A stretch of 64,000 bases of DNA, from contig NC_046680.1 in NCBI RefSeq assembly GCF_009870125.1, positions 18,061,501-18,125,500 on the forward strand, in the 5' to 3' direction. The first letter of the stretch is position 1; the number at the start of each line of letters is the position of its first letter. Made by a program: the position numbers and the translations under genes. The notes beneath the pieces were generated by a model, which saw only the letters and a list, made by a program, of their open reading frames with translations, did not search any database and was not told the origin of the DNA. Shown one piece after another: positions 12,501 to 24,433 of this stretch. The DNA is from Drosophila pseudoobscura (taxonomy: Eukaryota > Arthropoda > Insecta > Diptera > Drosophilidae).

Positions 12501-15500
12501 CTTCCAAGTCAAGTGGAGTTCGGTGCAAATTTATCTTTCGTAAATTCTGCTCGTAAACTGCTATGAAAATTCTGCTGCACAGCCCAGAGCCAGACAGCCA
12601 GAGAGACGGATCTGTGTGTCCCGGTATAGACAGGCAACAAGCAAAATATTTCATGACCCCTTCGGGGGGGTCTTTGGCATAATTTCTAGGACATTACACC
12701 GCCTGGCTGGTGGGGCCCTGACTGCCGTCACGAGTCAAAAAGTTGGGAACAATCAACATTAACATTCATGCGTGCATCAAGCCGGAAGTGCCTATAAGAT
12801 CTAACCGCAATGTTCTCTCCATGTCCCCATGTCGTATAAGTAATGCTCTGTGAACCCATAGCTCCCTAGACCTCTTCCAACCACATCATTGTATTGTGAG
12901 GACGGCCCTCGGGTTCAGGTAAGTGTCCCTCTGTCAGCAGTTAAATTTTCGTCTATCAACACACAATCCATCATCGGGTGCGGGTAGACAGAACATCGTT
13001 TTTTTTTCTCTTACTTCAGCTTCTTTTTTGTTCATCCGCTCGGAAATGTCAATACAAACTGGGGTCTGTCCTAATTATGTGAGCTGTTTTTTTGTTTTCC
13101 CTCGAAAAAATATTCCGCAATTTATTTGTTTAAGCGAGGGCATGCCACTGACCCCGTTGACAACCACATTTAGATGGCTTTCTGCCATCGAATTACAGCG
13201 AGGCGATGCGATGTTCGGGTGCGGGTGAATTATCTGAGAAATTGATTGATGGCGAGTGCCACATCGGATGAAATATAGACGCAGACACCTGGCAACGGAA
13301 ATCAAAAGAATCATTTACTTAAGCCGCTCCTTCTTTCTACCTATATTTTTATCTCTCAGGCATGCCAAAAAAATCCAGCGCAGCTTGACAGCACAGGGAA
13401 GTCATCGGGGAATACTACTCAAGAGCCAAAGCCAAAATATATATATTCCAGGTATCAATGTCAGAAAATGAGAAGGTTTTCTTAACGCTTAATGCTAAAT
13501 TAACAGGCACTCTATCATTGTTTTTCAGACGAGACTTACCAGAGTTGTTCGCATATTGTTCGCTTGAAGGCCTATCGAAATTTCTCAAAAGTATTCAGAA
13601 TGTATAAGCAATCCAATAAAAGTTCAACAAATTATAAGATGCCCCGACAAATACCCTTACAAACGAGCCCAGCCACAGCTTCTGTTGCAGAACGATACAT
13701 CAACATTTAAATTAAATGAAAACAATGTTTTTCCATCCGATTGCAAATCTGCAAGGATAACTCTTCGAATAGCAGAGGCAAATGCGGAAGGCCCAAGGAT
13801 AAACAAACAGCAGAAGGAGACGGGCGTGTGGCTATGGGTGGGGTTGGCCTATCTCAAGGACTGAGAGCAAACAAACAAAGGAATAGGCCTGGAGATGGAG
13901 ATGGGGGAAACAACCGCAGAAACAATTTATTATTTGGTGATTCCCCTCCCAGGAAGGTGGAGAGGGAAGTGGCAATATGCAAGTTTGCTTTTACGAACTT
14001 GAATAAATAATGAAATCGGTGAGCAAGTGGTCCAAGATGGCACAAGTTAGGACTTACTTGGCCAGGCTCTGGCTTTCTCTGGCCAAATGGCCGCAATATT
14101 GACTGGAGTCGAGCCAGCACAAACAATTTCATATACTCGTAGACTGGCTGTCACTCTGCCCAGAGATGGTCCAGAGATGGCCCAAAGATCGACCACGAAA
14201 AGCGAACGAAGGGGTGTGAATGTTCGCCCTCTGTCTCTCCGGACACTCTTTCGTCATCTCAGCCAACAAGGGGTTGCTGGAGCTAAGGTTAAGCTCCAAT
14301 GTCTGCCACTGCGTCTACAATTTCTCAATCATCTTTGTGCACTGGCCAGCGGGCCAAATCCGACTGCAGCCCAGCAACGTCAATCCCTATTAGAACCTTT
14401 AACCATCGACCTTTTTTTCGCCCCTGAACTTGATAAAATATGAAAAACCTCACCGAAAATGGCGAGGGCGGGGCCGGGGCCGGGGCCGCGTGGAAATTCA
14501 TGCAGCAACACCAGAACAGAAGCTCAAGCCACTTGGCCTTTGGGAGTTTATGGAAGAGCTTAGCAAACAAAATTATATTCAATTTCCTTTAATGGCCAAC
14601 ATAAAATAGCAGTCAGCAAAAGTAAAGCCGGCCAAAAGCCGCCAGAAAAAAAGTAGGCGTTGCGCCGCGAACTTTCCCAAGGAGCAAATCAGGGCACGAG
14701 AAGTTTTTCCCACTCACCATCGTCGTATCCCAACAGTCTCCTCTTCGCAGCCTGCCATTTGCTTTTTGTTAGGTAAGCAACTTGTTTGAAGCACTGCCAC
14801 TGCTAGTACTTCACAATGGATTATGTTTGGATGTATGTTTATCACCAGATATGAATATTCCATATTGGAGTAGCAGCAGCAGGCGCTGCCAGACGGTATA
14901 GGCTGTATACGTGGAAACCGATTAAGTATACGACATGGTGTGCGGTCCATTCAAGCATTCCATTCGTAAGTGTCCCTCTCGAAGCGGTAGCTGAGTAATA
15001 AATTAACATACACTCATATTTCACTTGTCCGGCAGTGTGCCAGGCAATTTGTTGAAGATGATTATTGTTAATCGACACATGATCAAAATTATGCACACTC
15101 CACGTTTCAGGGAGGAAAATCTGAGGTCCCGAGCTGGGCAGAGTTGGATGTATTTGCATAAGTATTTGTCGGCTACGGATTGAACCCTTAGCGAAAGGAT
15201 AAGCTTGAGCAAAAATATATCACGTTCTTTCTGAGCTAAATCAATCGCAAGACGTGAATCATGATGAAAAGGAAATTCCGCAAAACTTTGACAACAAGAA
15301 GCGAAGCCTTTTTAAAATGTAATTTTTAAATCATCTTTCAATGCCGTTTCTTTATCGATTGAATGGGTTAGCTACCCACGTTCATGGCATTCCAATATTC
15401 CTTGCCAAAATCATTTTATTTTAGGTTGCTGATGAAGGTGTGGAATGCTTTAAGTATTTCTCCTCCCAAGTCCTCCCTTTAGTCCAAGTCACAAGCTGTT

Positions 15501-18500
15501 AAGCTTCGTGTAGGAGACAACCTAATCCCACAGATAGAGTCAACAAAAGGAGATGTTTACTATTAGGTTTATCGGCAGCCAAATAGGCGAATTTAATGCG
15601 GCTCGTCCACAGTTTTATGGTCGATTTCAGGCTTCAAGCCAAGTCTGAAGTTAGTGCAGACAAGCCCAACGGTTAATACATCAAATTCCAGCGCCTTGAC
15701 AGCGAGCGTTCCAGTTCTTTTCTCTGGTGCCTTTTGTGTGCCGAAGATAGCGACACTTGTCAGAGGATGCCTCAGCCACAGCCACAGCCAGGGACAATTC
15801 GATTGACATCAAATGAATTGTGAAATTAAACAGACTTGCACAATGACAGCCGCAGAAAGGAAGCCGGGGAAGTCTGAAAAGGATTCCCCACAAATTGCCT
15901 AGAGATTTCTCTTGAATAAACTGTACGGAGAGTGGAGTGGCAGGTGGAGTGGGCCAATCAGCAGCCAGTTTCCTGGCAATAAAGATGTGTCGCCGCTTCA
16001 AAGTCAACTGTGACAACTATGAAAACGGTCGCACGGTATGTGTTCGATTCATGTGGCCACTTAGCGATGATCATCGCATGTTTGCTTAACCACCGCATTG
16101 TTCCCCTTCTACACACTTACCGTATGCGAATCACAAAAGCCAGATCCAGATCCAGATCCAGATTCGGGCCGAGCCGAGCCCCATTGAGCAATTAGCGAGA
16201 TTTGGAGCATTTATGCATAAAAGGAGATTTTCCGATTGCATAGAAATAGAAAGCGATTCACGCGCGGGCTTTAATCAAAAAGGATTTCAATCACACACAC
16301 ACACAGTAACAGATGCACCGCCAGCAAATATCAATCAACAATGCGCCGCCTAGAAGCATGCAACAATTTCTATTTTCCTGCTCTTTTTGCAGCCAACGCG
16401 TCGTATGAGCAATCAATTTGCATCGAGTTCACTCTACAATAATGTTCAGCACGCGTTGCTTCAATTATTCAGAAGACCGTTGGGATTGAATTGGATTGGA
16501 TTCGGATTGTAGCCGACAAGATTCGTCGATATTTATCCCAGTTCACTGCTGAGGGAGCCGACAGAAGCGTCCGGTTTGAGGCCCGAAATCGCACTGAGGC
16601 GCCGAGACAAGAATAGCGCTTAAGAGGCCAAGCCATCGCCCAATACGTTCCACTCGAATCGGCGCAGGCGCCTACGCCATGGCCGTCTGAGTGGATGCCA
16701 TTTGGAAAACAGTTTGCGAGTTTTTCAATTGTTGCCCAAAAAGGCAACGAAAGAAGCTACCGCGCTGCATGGTCCTTGCTTCTGGTCAGAATAGAAACAC
16801 GAATCAGGGATTTCCATTATGTATGTACATCCCTCACAGCTGATCCAGCTGCCAGCAGACTCCTGAGGGATGGGACCTGGCCTCGTCTGCTCTGTTCTGC
16901 TGTGGACTGGTCTGGTCTGGTCTGGTCTTTTATTGCAGCATAAGTCGATGCATGCTGTGAACTTTCGTCTGCCAAGGTGTCCATGGCTCCGTCGAACATT
17001 TTATTTGAGACAAAAAACCAACACAGCCCTAAGGTTGCTTCCAGAGATACATATGTGAGACTAGACTTGGCCAAGCTGCAGCTCCCGTTGTGCATTTAAG
17101 GTTACCAAAATGTTCCTCGCTGGCTCTCGTTTTCACAAATTAATATATTAAAATCCGCCAGAGAAGCACTTAATACAGCCCTTAGGTTTCTTCCAGATAT
17201 ATCTGGGACTTTGAACAATAAAGACTCTAGACTGGACCACTTTGATGCACTCTTGCAACGACCAGTTCGGTTTTTTGTGGGTTTATATTCATAGTTCAAA
17301 GCGAATCAAGTACGGGTATTTCTATGAATATTTATTGGCTAGGAAAGTACCTTGGGGGTTGCGTCAGTCCAAGGAACCGCATTTAATGCCCGCATTTATT
17401 CCATTCCATTTCCTCGCCAATCTCTGGCACAGTCCTAACATTAATCTAGTGCTTGTATATGTACATACTTGTACTAGGATATGCAACACCTTTTGCGCAC
17501 CCTGACCAGCTCTGCAGGTGGGGGTCCTTTGCTGGTCCTTTGCTCAATGGCTGTATAAAATGCGTTCACAGTTGGCGACAGTCTGCCTAAATGCAATTTC
17601 AGGTTTGCTTTTACCTCAGCTCCAGTCCTCGCAGCCTTGCCATTCACTTTATATGTATATCATTACTACCGCTAGTGGCTGTTGGCGGCAATAGCCTGAA
17701 GAAATAATTGAATTTGGCGCAGACGAGTTAAAAGACGATTGCCGGCAATCGCGGTGCTAAATTTATTTTCTTACATTGTTGCTGCATTGGCAACATGGCG
17801 ATTGAAGAGGTTGAATCAAATTGGTTTAAGGACTCCCCATTGCCAGCTAAACTCTTTACCGTGCCGGCGCAGGAGCCATAAATCGCCACCTTGTCAATTG
17901 TCACGGTCCGAAAGATAGATATAGAGATACCCTGATACGGTCCGGGATCAGCTCAGGCGCTGCTAATTATGAGTCCCGTTAGGAAAAACACATACAGGGA
18001 GAGACGGACAGGTGAGCAGTGAGCCGAGCTGTCAATTGATGACACACTCCTCAGATGGGCCTGACCCCGAGTGTCATGCTGGCACTTTTCCTGGCAGCTA
18101 TGCTGATAGCAACTTTGTGGCCATGTGACAACATTATGCCATTGCCCAGGCCCCAGAATCGAAACGAAATCCAATTTATAGGTGTACCCAGACATAAATC
18201 ACAGTCTGACCAAACAGAGTCGTGTCAGGTATTAGCGTGTTTGAATTTGCAGTGGGTCGTCTTCTTCCAGCATCATCCAACTCGTATTCCCAATCGAAAC
18301 ACATGGCAAAAGGCGATTATTTCCCCCTCAAATGTTTTTCTAATGCCAATTTGCATGGTTTTCCTGGTATTTAGTTCCTGTTCCGCCACACGACCACTGC
18401 AATTCGCCCACACATTCGTATATTTTTTTCTTGCGTTCTTTCGTATGCCTTGGTCTGACGTTTAACTTTATTTACGTCTCCTGCGACACGCGCCACTGCC

Positions 18501-20038
18501 TCAAATTGTGGCTCAATGCACATCGTTCCCATCTCTGGCACTCCCCCTTCACATGTCCGTTCAGCTGACAATTACAACCCATTTGTTGCTGTTGCTGTTG
18601 CTCTTGCTGCAACTGTCGCCTGGTGTTGCTCTCGGTTGTTGGGGCTGGCTTATTTAGCATGCAGATGGCAAGACACGCGCGTCAACGTCCATTGAGTTCT
18701 ATTCCCCATGCAGCTAATGGCTCCATCGTGATGGAATGCTCAGAATAGAGAATATGTGAGGAGTGTGTGTATTACGTAGTGGAGCACAGGCCCCTCCAGG
18801 TCCAATCAGTGCCTGTGCAGACGCTTAAAAGTTCCACCAAATGTACTCGCAATCGTAATTTAAGTTACTCTCCCTCGCTATAGGCCGAAAATACACGCAT
18901 CCCTTTTCCTAATTGCTCACACACGCGCGCATTAAAGTTTTGAGATAAAATTAACGCTGCCGGCCACTGTTTTGGGTCGCCGCGATGAGATTGTAAAAGG
19001 TGTTCTTAAAAACGAAATTTCTCTGAAATCATATTAAATATCCAGAAGCACCGAAGCTCATGAAATGTTAAAAACAATAACCATAAACTCAACGTTTGGC
19101 GGAACACACGGCGAAAGAAAAAGACTGGTCTTCCCGCTTAGCCGCCGCTGGGGAACAGCGCCTCCAACATGACCGGAACGTGGCCGCACGCCATTTTGTT
19201 TGGAGGTAACACGAGCTTGGTGCATGTTACAGCATGATTAATTTGTGTTGATAAACAGTTATTTTAATTAATCGCCAGGTGTCGGTGGTGTGGCTTCAGG
19301 TGCTGCCCGAGCTTTTGTGCTCCAAAACATTTAAATTTGAATTTAAATCGACTACTGGTCACTGCGGGCTATTCCCTGAATATCCCAATTGGTGTGACGT
19401 TTTGTCGGTTTGAATAAATTTGAAAAATGGCGCCTTCGCCTCGACGGCGACGGCGACAACGACCACGCCGGTAGAATGGAAATGCATTTATCACTGCTCC
19501 ATTGGATAGTCAACAGCCAGTTTATCTGAAATTAAAAATCGTTTCCACCTGAGTTTATGCCAGCCCTTTTGCTGCCAATACTAGCACTCTGCATTCTCCT
19601 TTGTCCATTCATAGTGGACTGGACCCTGAAGTTCTTGCAAGTTACCGTCATTTTCTAGCCACAACAAACTTTTCTCCATAATTAAAAGCCAACGAAACTT
19701 TTAGCTACCGCTTTGGAAAGAGAGCTCACAGAAAATACCTAAAAATTGAGAGCACAAACATGAGTAAATTTCTAATTTGCGACATGTTTCGGTCAATTTG
19801 TATAGATCGCAAACAAATACGGCTGAACTTTTTCACCTTTGTACGAAAGTTTTTCCTCTAAACTCCTCTAAAATGAAAATTGTTGAATCAAAAAAAAAAC
19901 GAGAGATGCTGTGAGGGATTTGAAAATAAGTATAAACAATATTGAATAAAAATCCCGTACCAACTAAATTCCGACTTTGAATGGGAGACCGTTTATGGTC
20001 AAAATTTATATTGGTAGACTCCTTTAAAAAAAAAAACG

Positions 20039-20360
20039 ATGGGGAACGTTGTGAGTTGCTGCGGAGATCGCAACTCTACAGTTATACCCGATACTAAGTC
20101 AGTATGGCTCTCCTCCGGCAGACGCGCGAATATTAAACGACACGACAAAGAGTGCGTGCGAGAGAGACAGAAAATCAGGCTGAGCGTGACGTCGGGCGCT
20201 GCGTATCCACTGCAAATTAATTTGTAGCTTTTGGCTATACAAATTATCCGATTTGATCCAGATTCAGCAACAGGATATATATGGTCATTCTCTATGATTA
20301 TGCGTCTTTAGTTTGCTCGAATCTGCAATATTGTGGATGCAACAGATTTTCGTCCTTTGT
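20039..20360 (-). mobile_element. DINE-1/INE-1-like fragment, reversed 3' part
   Basis: Read on the - strand this matches the 3' third of the element at 39691-40805 over about 320 bp with scattered differences. It keeps the hairpin GAGTTGC...GCAACTC (20053-20076) and the inner inverted repeat TTATACCCGATACT at about 20081. The 5' part of the element is missing. DINE-1/INE-1 elements are non-autonomous Helitron relatives that are abundant in Drosophila; the family name rests on recognition of the typical sequence, not on a search. Confidence 0.7.
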
Positions 20361-20507
20361 AAGGCGGAACGCCGTATAAGCTGCTTGACCCGACAGCTAC
20401 ATTTAAATGATATTTTAAGTCAGAATTTTGTTTGGACAAAACATAAGAACATTTATTGATAATAATGCATTTTGAATAAACTTCTTTCATTCTTAAAAAA
20501 GGAGCAT

Positions 20508-21223
20508 TCACGAAAGGGTGAAATATACTTTAACCACCGCACGGTTGATGCCGTAGGCCAGAAAGTGGAACTCGAACATGTAATCGCCCTCGGGAAAGGT
20601 CAGTGTTTTTGAGAATCGGTTATTGATCCGCTCGATGGTAAGCTTATCCACTATTATATCATGCTATAGAATATACATAAATATTTACATCATCAAAGAA
20701 TCGTCTCTTTACTTACATCGTAGGGACATGAATGATTCATATTTGAATAGTCTTTGAAGATCTCATAAAAATAACTTACGACGGGGAAGGATTTTGGACG
20801 TTTAAGGAAATTGCAGCCATTCACAGTGAAATTGTAAAGGAAAGGTTTATATCCACTGAATCGCTTGTACAGTCCAAATTTTGTCTGAAATGCAAAAAAT
20901 TACAACAAAATTCGCTCAGCTCACCTTTACATCCATACCGAGAATTTGGTAACGGGAACTTGAAACAGATTGACTTTCAGCGATAGATATTTGTAGCTCC
21001 GGTTCACAGATTTCAGGTAACAATATTCAAAATCGGAGAATTCCTTGTCCTCAGAATTGCACTTTATGTTCGTGAACTCCACTCGACAAGCGATCTTTGA
21101 GATGTTTGTAATTGGTTGTACAAATATTTTACATTCGTGTTAATTTATCTTTACCTTTACGACACAATAGGACATGACCAGGAGGTACACCAAAACATTG
21201 GGAGTAGAACTCATCACGTACAT
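20508..21223 (-). CDS. secreted DUF1091 (DM8) family protein, copy A, 182 aa
   Basis: Small secreted protein of the fly-expanded DUF1091/DM8 family, which includes the CheB chemosensory proteins and is thought to have an MD-2-like lipid-binding fold. Exons on the - strand: 21223-21155, 21094-20939, 20884-20717 and 20663-20508, all GT-AG and all in phase 0 (69+156+168+156 nt). Residues 1-23 form a signal peptide (hydrophobic VLVYLLVMSYCVV). Family hallmarks follow: FTNIKC, FEYCYLKSVNRSYKYLSLKV, LYKRFSGYKPFLYNFTV, SNMNHSCPYD, LTFPEGDYMFE and the terminal VKVYFTLS. Length and exon number are typical. An internal Met three codons downstream (21214) is an alternative start. No disabling change is seen, so it is likely functional. 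The neighbour copy B is its direct paralogue. The ligand and tissue of expression cannot be told from sequence. Confidence 0.85.
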
Positions 21224-21370
21224 GAAGCCACGACGACTAAATTCAATCGAATAGTATCCAATACTATTTTTATAGAACTCATTATTAATCAATTTCGGTC
21301 AACGATCATTAAAAAAAACCTATTTAGTTAAGGTCTATTGATCAAGAGTTAGCTCTGGATTTTAAGAGAC

Positions 21371-22500
21371 TGGACCAGACAGCAAAGGAAAATAAGTTCT
21401 TGAGTAGTTTCCTACGGGACTGCCGCGAGGCTCTGGTTCGCAGGGACGGGCGACCCGCCTTTGACCATTGCGGAGTCGCTCCAGCTCTCTTAATTTCCCC
21501 CCGACATTGGGGGACCTTGACCTTAGGTCCTTGGACCTTGACCTTAGGGCGTCCACCTCGATTTCTTAAAGGAACTGAGAGAGGGACTAGAATTGTTTAA
21601 TCAACAAAAACGTGTCCCTTGCTGTAAGGGATTCGAAAATAAGTATAATAATATTGAATTAAAATCCCGTACCAAATAAACTCCGACATTGAATGGGACT
21701 TTACAGTAGATCAGAGTGGAAAAATATTTAAAAAACGCGTAAATATATTTTGTTCAATAAAAATCCAAAAATTACATTTATTTTTCATGCCTAGTTCTCA
21801 GATACAATAAAAGCTAGATCAACCAAATTTTATATCAAGACTTCTCCAACAAATTAAAAATAAATGTTATTTTCAGTTTTTTCAATTAAAATTGGGGAAA
21901 AAATTGTTTTCTGTATTCCAAGTTGCCGTAACATATTTCCTCACATTGAATTATTTATACATTCTATAAGAATTGGATAAAATGGAATTGAACAAAACTA
22001 CATATACCAAATAAGCTGTAGGCTATGAGCACAATCCCCGCCAGCTCCACACGTGACTGTTATATTTGAGAAAATATTCCAATAGAATTTAAATAACATT
22101 TAGTCGTGGTCTATTGATCAACGGCTTAATCATAGCATTAATACCATTTTGCCGAAACCGGAAAATAAATATCCTCTTTCCATTATCCATTAACATTCTA
22201 AGCATAGTAGAAATTCTACTGTTAAGCTATTAAGCGTTTTTAATAACTGTTGCGAGATTTGAATTTAATAAAAGTCCAGAGTTTGTATATAATTCACCAT
22301 TGCCGTGCCCTATGTAGCAAGCATAGGCGAGTGAGAGAGCAGGATAGCCCGAGCGCTTTAGAGCTACTAGGGGCCGCTGCTAAGCCGAGTACGAAAGATT
22401 GATAGAGGCAATATAAAGAGATGAAAGAATTCCGTAAAAAATGATCTTTACAGAGGGCATTGCAAATGATAGCCAACAACCAAATCCATTTCTTTCGCGC
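21371..22500. other. spacer between the duplicated genes: G+C-rich block and repeat debris
   Basis: 21375-21595 is unusually G+C rich for the area and contains GGACCTTGACCTTAGG twice, 21 bp apart (21512-21527 and 21533-21548). 21785-21850 resembles an internal DINE-1 piece (AAAAGCTAGATCAACCAAATTT). The rest is AT-rich with no open frame of note. A third, partial copy of the TCTATTGATCA block lies near 22110. Confidence 0.5.
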
Positions 22501-23535
22501 CGTACCACTGGAAATAATTTACAATATTTAAGCTGCTTGACCCGACAGCTATGTACATTTAAATGGTATTTTAAGTCAGATTTTTGTTTGGACAAAACAT
22601 AAGAACATTTATTGATAATAATGCATATTGAATGAACGTCTTTCGCTCCTAGAGCATGAGCATTCACGAAAGGGTGAAATATATTTTAACCACCGCACGG
22701 TTGATGCCGTAGGCCAGAAAGTGCAAGTGGATCAAGTAATCGCCCGAGGGAAAGTCCAGAGTTTTCGAGAATCGGTTATTGATATGCTCGATGGTAAGCT
22801 TATCCAATAGTAGATCATGCTATAAAATATACATTAATATTTACATTATCAAAGAATCATCTCTTCACTTACATCGTAGGGACATGAATGATTCATATTT
22901 GAAAAATCTTTAATTAACTCATAAAAATATGATACAATGGGAAAGGTTTTTTGATGTTTGAGGAATTTGCAGGCATCCACAGTTAAATTGTAAAGGAATG
23001 GTTTATATCCACTGAATCGCTTGTACAGTCCTATTTTCGTCTGAAATGCAACAAAATTACAACCCAAAATTCGGTGAGCTCACCTTTATAAACATACCGA
23101 GACATTGGTAACGGGAACTTGAAACAGATTGACTTTCAGCGATAGATACTTGTAGGTCCGGTTCACAGATTTCAGATAACAATATTCAAAATCGGAGAAC
23201 TCCTTGTCCAAAGAATTGCACTTTACGTTCGTGAACTCCACTCGACAAGCGATCTTTGAGATGTTTGTAATTGGTTGTACAAATATTTTACATTCGTGTT
23301 AATTTATCTTTACCTTTACGACACAATAGGACATAACCAGGAGGTACACCAAAACATTGGGAGTAGAACACATCACGCACATGAAGCCCCGACGACTAAA
23401 TTCAATCTAAAGCTTTTTATATATTCAATACTATTTTTATAGAACTCATTATTAATCAATTTCGGTCAACGATCATTCAAAAAAACATATTTAGTTAAGG
23501 TCTATTGATCACGAGTTACCTCTGGATTTTAAGAG
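21610..23535. repeat. right unit of the tandem segmental duplication
   Basis: Partner of 19905-21370. Coding exons are highly similar and the introns are also alignable, as are the upstream blocks (CATTATTAATCAATTTCGGTC and GTCTATTGATCA), which indicates a fairly recent event. The gene starts are offset by about 2.16 kb. Confidence 0.8.
22664..23382 (-). CDS. secreted DUF1091 (DM8) family protein, copy B, 182 aa
   Basis: Direct tandem paralogue of the gene at 20508-21223 with the same four phase-0 exons: 23382-23314, 23253-23098, 23040-22873 and 22819-22664. The signal peptide differs by a few residues (MCVMCSTPNVLV...). Replacements relative to copy A cluster in the third and fourth exons: GLYKRFSGYKPFLYNLTV is kept, while KHQKTFPIVSYFYEL, HDLLLDKLTIEH and LDFPSGDYLIHLHF differ. 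All splice sites and the length are conserved and there is no stop or frameshift, so both copies have been kept under constraint or are very young. The same signals TCG|GTATGT and GAT|GTAAGT are used as donors. As with copy A, secretion is supported but ligand and role are not. Confidence 0.85.
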
Positions 23536-23559
23536 AGAATAGAGAAGCGAGCGAAGTGT

Positions 23560-23755
23560 TTTTATACCCGATACTCAAAATGAGTATTGAGGTATATTAG
23601 ATTTGTGGTGAAAATGGATGTAACATCCAGAAGTACATACATATGCATATGTATACATGTATGTATATACATAGATCATTGATCAGCATCAATAGCCGAC
23701 TCGATAGAGCCGTGTCTGTCTGTCCGTCCCCTGCTCAGAGACTATAAGAGCAGCA
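23560..23755 (+). mobile_element. DINE-1/INE-1-like fragment, 5' part
   Basis: Begins with TTTTTATACCCGATACTC and the inner palindrome ACTCAAAATGAGT, continues with GGTATATTAGATTTGTGGT and ends near the GTCTGTCTGTCCGTCC tract and AGAGACTATAAGAGC. This matches the first part of 39691-40805. It is cut off abruptly at about 23755, where hAT transposase coding sequence begins. Confidence 0.75.
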
Positions 23756-23759
23756 ACGA

Positions 23760-24059
23760 CAAATAAAAGATTTCAACAATGAATTAAAATATGAAAAAAT
23801 TTCAAAATTTGCACAAGTACTGCTTATATTGCCAGTTTCGAATGCATCATGTGAAAGACTTTTCTCCGAAGTGCACTTAATAAAAACAAATACAAGAAAT
23901 AGATTTAAGAATAGAAATGTTTCAAATATTTTATATGTGAGACAAGGTCTAAGGAAGAACAACGGTTGCGAGAATTTTGAGCCCTATATTGTGGCTTACA
24001 CGCAATATAGTGACTCTTTTTTTGTTGAACTTTTTCGTTTAAACCTTTCTTTACAATAA
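23760..24059 (+). pseudogene. hAT transposase remnant, C-terminal dimerisation region
   Basis: An open frame without its own start encodes the end of a hAT-superfamily transposase. The C-terminal dimerisation signature is clear: ILPVSNASCERLFSEVHLIK, then TRNRFKNRNVSNILYVRQGL. The frame ends at the stop at 24057-24059. Everything upstream (BED finger, RNase-H-like catalytic core) is missing and replaced by a DINE-1 fragment, so the element cannot be autonomous. The sequence after the stop is shared with dispersed repeats near 24240, 36475, 50420 and 51268, which suggests those repeats are 3' ends of this hAT family. Confidence 0.75.
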
Positions 24060-24433
24060 ATACAATAAAAGCAAGGATTAAAAACTATCCACTCTTGTAG
24101 AAAATTTATTCATTAATAAGATAAAACTATGTGGGCATTGCTGAGAGGCTTAGTTAGTCAGCATTATTCAATGGAATATCAAAATTGAGCAATTTCCTTT
24201 TTCGTTTGTTTTGATTGACCTATTTCGCTACTTGTTTTTTGTTTGACTTTTTTCGCTAAAACCTCTTTTTACGCAAAATGCAATAAAAGCAAGTATTAAG
24301 AATACACCAGTTAATTAGAAAATTGATTCATCAATCATATAAAATTATGATGGCATGGCTAAATGTTCTATATAGCTAGTAATATTCGTCGGAATATCAA
24401 AAACGAGGAATATGTAAAATAGAACTTGAATTC
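24028..24433 (+). repeat. two tandem copies of a dispersed repeat (putative hAT 3' end)
   Basis: Copy one spans about 24028-24180 and copy two about 24240-24433. The shared core is AATACAATAAAAGCAAG..ATTAA, then TAGAAAAT.ATTCAT.AAT, AAAA.TATG and ATT..ATGGAATATCAAAA. Copy two runs without break into the promoter-like block 24434-24541. The same core is found at 36475-36665 (+) and in reverse at 50486-50660 and 51268-51420. Confidence 0.65.

Larger units (their letters stand above)
7030..19900. other. 13-kb gene-poor region
   Basis: No gene is supportable here. Open frames are short, mostly lack ATG and have composition expected by chance; the best ATG frame is 14087-14443. Simple repeats include a TTCTG/TCTTC tract at about 8036-8071, a GTCGGCA-type tandem at about 9499-9546, GATCCA units at about 16143-16165, a CA run near 16291 and GTCTG units near 16905-16925. 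Scattered stretches of moderate G+C (13.7-14.5 kb, 15.7-16.8 kb) could be regulatory. No tRNA-like sequence was noticed. It may be intergenic enhancer DNA or large introns of an untranslated leader. Confidence 0.45.
19905..21370. repeat. left unit of a tandem segmental duplication
   Basis: This segment and 21610-23535 share ordered blocks: an AAGGGATT..GAAAATAAGTATAA..CCCGTACCAA block at the left end, the sequence downstream of the gene (GCTTGACCCGACAGCTA onward), the whole four-exon DUF1091 gene, and the upstream sequence with GTCTATTGATCA. The left unit holds a reversed DINE-1 fragment (20039-20360) that the right unit lacks at that place, so insertions or deletions happened after the duplication. 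Confidence 0.8.

Noticed and set aside
14087-14443. 118-codon ATG frame in the gene-poor region
   Set aside because: No promoter, family similarity or codon bias; composition fits chance. Kept only as a remark.
20886-20939. In-frame stop (TAA) after GTATGG in DUF1091 copy A, at first read as a disabling mutation
   Set aside because: The stop lies in an intron: the donor TCG|GTATGG and the acceptor TTTCAG at 20885 give an uninterrupted family-like protein, and copy B has the same arrangement.
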